Shown here piece by piece: positions 38,486 to 41,068 of a stretch of 41,068 nt of DNA; within the stretch, counting starts at the first letter, position 1, and each line of letters begins with the position of its first letter. The notes under the pieces were generated by a model. It did no database searches. It saw only the letters and a program-made list of their open reading frames with translations, and was not told the origin of the DNA. Made by a program: the position numbers and the translations under genes. Source of the DNA: a virus; the IMG/VR virus record IMGVR_UViG_3300037502_000516, positions 1 to 41,068 of that record; one strand, given 5' to 3'.

Positions 38486-39900
38486 TACGGCCTCTCAGTT
38501 ACGAATACGCCAGGCGCAATCTCCCGCCGTCCGCCGTCTTCTGCGGCAGCCGCTGTGCCGCGACGCACCCCTGACTTGCCAGACGACTGAAACATCGGCG
38601 GCACTTCAAAACTTCTGCCTTGGTACTGTCGTTTAACTTGCTCGTTATTTTCAACTATCTTTGTGCCAAGTTTTGCTGCTTCTTCAGCGGTTAGATACGC
38701 GCGCCGAGCAAACTCCGCCAAAGTTTTTGGGTCATTTGCAATGTCAGCCGCTTTTGCTTTGACCAAAAAGTCCAAGTCTTTGTTAGTAAACCCGTTGCCC
38801 GTACCAAGATTTGACGCTTTGATTGCGTCAATCACAGCTTGTTTCAAGTCAGCTATAAGAGTTTCGGTAGCCGCAATCTGTTCCGATGGGCCTTTGCCCG
38901 TCACATTAAGCGCGCGCGCCAATTGCAGCTTAAATTCGGACGCCGGGCCAACAAATGCTTTATTTTGGTCAATCGCAGTCAACACACTGTTTGCACGGTT
39001 TGCAATAGACGGAGCTGTTTGTGCCGCTTCTAGGTCTTTTACAACTTGTCTTCCTAAGCCAGTGCCAATGGCTTGGTTAAACGCAGATTCGCCAGGCGTT
39101 ACTTGAACCAGTGGGCGTCGCTCTGGCGCTTTTACAGGCGCGCCCTCAAACATCAACGGCTCCATTTCGCCGGTCCGCTTGTTAACCTTAAACAGCCCTT
39201 GGTCAGTCTCTTGTATGGTGAAGCCAGGGTTCGCGCGTTCAAACGCAGCTTTGTCCGCTGCCGTAGTGGCTTGCAAAGCGGCTGCTTCCGCGCGCTGCCG
39301 TTCGAAAGGCAACTTAGCTGCTGCGGTCGCAGCTTGCGATGCTGCTGCTTCTCCTTTTACCCGCGCGGCTTCGGTTTCGGTGCGGATTTTATCCAACTCA
39401 AGCAGCCGCTTTGACATGCCGGGCGTGGTTTCAATAAACCGATCCACCGCTTTTTTACGATCCTCTGGACCCATCAGCATAATTTCTGCTGCTGTTGAGC
39501 CCATGTCTAAGCCGCGCGACTTCAGCAGCCGAAACGCCTCAGAAAAATTTTCTAGTGACGGGTCTTTGCGAACAAACATCAGCCCTTCTGCAAGGTCTTG
39601 CAGCTTGTCTGCTTGACGTTTCTCTTGCGTTTCGATTTCCGCTCGCTGAGCCGTCAACGCCTGTAGCCCCGGCGCGCCGAATGCTGCCGCCTCAGAAAAA
39701 GACATCGGCGCTCCCGACGACAGTCGCGACCGCAGCGCGTTTTCCTGCTCTTGCGCACGCATCAACTGTTGCGCTTGCAGTTGGCGTAGCGCGTTTGCCT
39801 CTTGTGCCGCCTGTAGCTGACTGACCTGCGTCATCATGTTTAGCGGGGATGCGAACTCAGGGGCTTTGAATCCCATTGCGACTAACGGTTGAGTAGCCAT
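38485..39900 (-). CDS. DNA-ejection/internal virion protein, copy 2
   Basis: A 471-residue helical, Gln/Ala-rich protein. N-terminal FASPLNMMTQVSQLQAAQEANALRQLQAQQLMRAQEQ, then QAATAAAKLPFERQRAEAAALQATTAADKAAFERANPGF and VTPGESAFNQAIGTGLGRQVVKDL. The middle (about 188-287) is almost the same as in the truncated gene at 1-852, with 127 identical bases; the N-terminal region differs. Function assigned from context between two ejection-type proteins. The C-terminus is polar (GTAAAAEDGGRREIAPGVFVTERP). Confidence 0.75.
   Translation of the reverse strand: MATQPLVAMGFKAPEFASPLNMMTQVSQLQAAQEANALRQLQAQQLMRAQEQENALRSRLSSGAPMSFSEAAAFGAPGLQALTAQRAEIETQEKRQADKLQDLAEGLMFVRKDPSLENFSEAFRLLKSRGLDMGSTAAEIMLMGPEDRKKAVDRFIETTPGMSKRLLELDKIRTETEAARVKGEAAASQAATAAAKLPFERQRAEAAALQATTAADKAAFERANPGFTIQETDQGLFKVNKRTGEMEPLMFEGAPVKAPERRPLVQVTPGESAFNQAIGTGLGRQVVKDLEAAQTAPSIANRANSVLTAIDQNKAFVGPASEFKLQLARALNVTGKGPSEQIAATETLIADLKQAVIDAIKASNLGTGNGFTNKDLDFLVKAKAADIANDPKTLAEFARRAYLTAEEAAKLGTKIVENNEQVKRQYQGRSFEVPPMFQSSGKSGVRRGTAAAAEDGGRREIAPGVFVTERP
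39040..39338. repeat. Partner of the direct repeat at 1-299
   Basis: Same segment within ejection protein copy 2. The exact-identity part is 39040-39166. Confidence 0.95.
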
Positions 39901-39915
39901 TGCGTCACCTTGTGC

Positions 39916-40905
39916 TTAGAGCATACCTTGGCCGTAGCGGCCTGCGTAGTCATACATTGTTGCCGGACGGTTGGCAAGCATGTTCAGCATGCGGTCTTGC
40001 ATGTACAGATTGGTGCCAGAGCCAATTGCGCCCGACAGCGCGTTCGCCATGCCCATCGTGCCGGAGGCTTGTGCCGCTCCGATCTGTCCAGCGGCGTTTG
40101 CTTGGGCAGCGCCAAGATTTCCCATCTGACCCGCGATGTTTGATGCAAGCCCTTGGCCGGCTTGTGCGGTCTGCATCAGCGGCAACATACGCGCGGTGCG
40201 CTCACCAGCAAACTGACCGTACTCCATAGCGCCAAGCCCTTGACGCCGGGCTAGTTCGTTTGCAAACCGACCGTATTCGGTGTTACCAAGCGCCGCGCGG
40301 CGCGACAGATCATCAGCAAACTGACTGTACTCTTGCCCTGCCAACGCCGCTCTTGCAGCGCGGTCTGCTTGGAACCGCGCAAAAGCGTTTTGGTATTCTT
40401 GTGACGCGAGCCCTTGGCCGTATCGCTGAAGCGCTTTGCCGGTGCCGCCCGACAACAGATTGCCGCGTGCCGCTGCGCTTTGCTCAAGCGCCTTCATGCC
40501 TTCGGCCAAACGGAATGCGTAGCCAGGGTCCGCTTCAAAATTAAACTGTTCAGACGCCAACTGACCCGGCGTGACGCCGGTGTATTGCATCCGCGAAATC
40601 TCTGCTGGTGACAGCCCCGCAGTAGGTTGGTACTGCTGAGCGGCTAGCTCAGCGGCTGACAACCCGGCGGAAGGGCGATAAGTTTGCGGGTTGCGCAGCT
40701 CTTGCAAGAGCATGTTTTGCGCTTCGATCCCAGCTTCTCGAAACGGTGCTTGCGTCTCAAGTTGGCGCTCAAACATGCGCTCTTGCGCTTCCATGCCTTC
40801 ACGGGCCGCAGCGGCTTGAGTGCTGGCTGCACTGCGCGACGCACTAGCGCCAAGCAAACCGCTGGCAATCGAGCCCCCGGCAATTGCGGTTATTGGATCA
40901 GGCAT
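39916..40905 (-). CDS. DNA transfer / ejection protein, copy 2
   Basis: A 329-residue protein from ATG 40905 (MPDPITAIAGGSIASGLLGAS...), preceded by AGGAG. It shares with the gene at 862-2301 the block DPGYAFRLAEGMKALE, GNLLSGGTGKALQRYGQ and QEYQNAFARFQ. It lacks the long Ala-rich N-terminus and instead has internal repeats: three units of about 17 residues (EYSQFADDLSRR, EYGRFANELARR, EYGQFAGERTAR) after the block, and short GLSxAELxxQQY-type repeats before it. It should be a capsid-internal protein ejected with the genome. Confidence 0.75.
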   Translation of the reverse strand: MPDPITAIAGGSIASGLLGASASRSAASTQAAAAREGMEAQERMFERQLETQAPFREAGIEAQNMLLQELRNPQTYRPSAGLSAAELAAQQYQPTAGLSPAEISRMQYTGVTPGQLASEQFNFEADPGYAFRLAEGMKALEQSAAARGNLLSGGTGKALQRYGQGLASQEYQNAFARFQADRAARAALAGQEYSQFADDLSRRAALGNTEYGRFANELARRQGLGAMEYGQFAGERTARMLPLMQTAQAGQGLASNIAGQMGNLGAAQANAAGQIGAAQASGTMGMANALSGAIGSGTNLYMQDRMLNMLANRPATMYDYAGRYGQGML

Positions 40906-41068
40906 TTGGGAACTCCTGGCGGTACGCCTCAAAAGTTTCGCCGTAAAGCGACAAGATGTCTCGCGCAGCGGTCATAGCAACGTCAGCCCCGTGGCAAATA
41001 CGGACAACTTCCAGCACAACGTCATAGTAGCCTGCTCGCCATACAAACGACCGCTCATCAGCCTTGCG
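40898..41068 (-). CDS. C-terminal end of an unidentified protein (start outside the window)
   Basis: The last 56 residues before TGA at 40898 read RKADERSFVWRAGYYDVVLE, then VVRICHGADVAMTAARDILSLYGETFEAYRQEFPNA. The frame is open to the window edge. It looks helical and soluble. The stop overlaps the start region of the next gene by 8 bases. Position before copy 2 of the ejection pair suggests a virion or assembly protein. No family is recognised. Confidence 0.5.
   Translation of the reverse strand, partial: RKADERSFVWRAGYYDVVLEVVRICHGADVAMTAARDILSLYGETFEAYRQEFPNA

Noticed and set aside
1-41068. Integrase, CI-type repressor, partition genes, tRNA genes
   Set aside because: I looked for their motifs and cloverleaf patterns and found none, although part of the genome is missing.

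Overview
This window looks like most of the genome of a tailed phage with podovirus-type (P22-like) head and short-tail genes. The support is a minus-strand run of small terminase, large terminase, P22-type portal, head-fibre proteins, scaffold, P22-type coat protein, two tail-closure proteins like P22 gp4 and gp10, tail-fibre proteins and DNA-ejection proteins. A GC-rich composition and an E. coli-type LexA box fit a beta- or gammaproteobacterial host. A Burkholderiales host is my guess; nothing in the window proves it. I see no tRNA genes, CRISPR array, integrase, CI-like repressor or phage RNA polymerase.

Layout. Positions 1-20604 (minus) are the packaging and structural operon. Positions 20605-21344 hold no gene but are rich in control signals: an 8-bp tandem repeat, an array of GTGGGGTAG-type repeats, a perfect consensus LexA box and a TTGACA promoter with an inverted repeat. 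Positions 21345-22769 (plus) are a compact, CG-rich accessory operon of unknown function, closed by a strong terminator. Positions 22810-30064 (minus) are the replication operon: primase-helicase, family A DNA polymerase, C5 methyltransferase with a second overlapping frame, a possible ssDNA-binding protein and a Cas4-like nuclease. A palindromic control site at 30107-30118 separates it from the plus-strand operon 30107-34086 (VRR-NUC nuclease, SNF2-type helicase, DUF3310 protein and many small overlapping genes). Positions 33962-41068 (minus) hold endolysin, holin, small membrane proteins and a second set of ejection proteins.

The window is not closed. The left end cuts one ejection-protein gene and the right end cuts another gene. 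Read along the minus strand, the left end leads toward the right end, so the likely full genome is circular or circularly permuted, with a short missing piece between position 1 and 41068. The first 127 bases are identical to 39040-39166, which lies in a paralogous gene. That probably explains why the assembly stopped there.

The clearest unusual feature is a group I intron of about 761 nt with an HNH endonuclease gene, interrupting the major coat gene after codon 18. Splicing restores a normal P22-type coat N-terminus. Other points of note are the LexA box, the Cys-rich accessory operon, the duplicated and mosaic ejection-protein pair, and the dual-frame methyltransferase locus.
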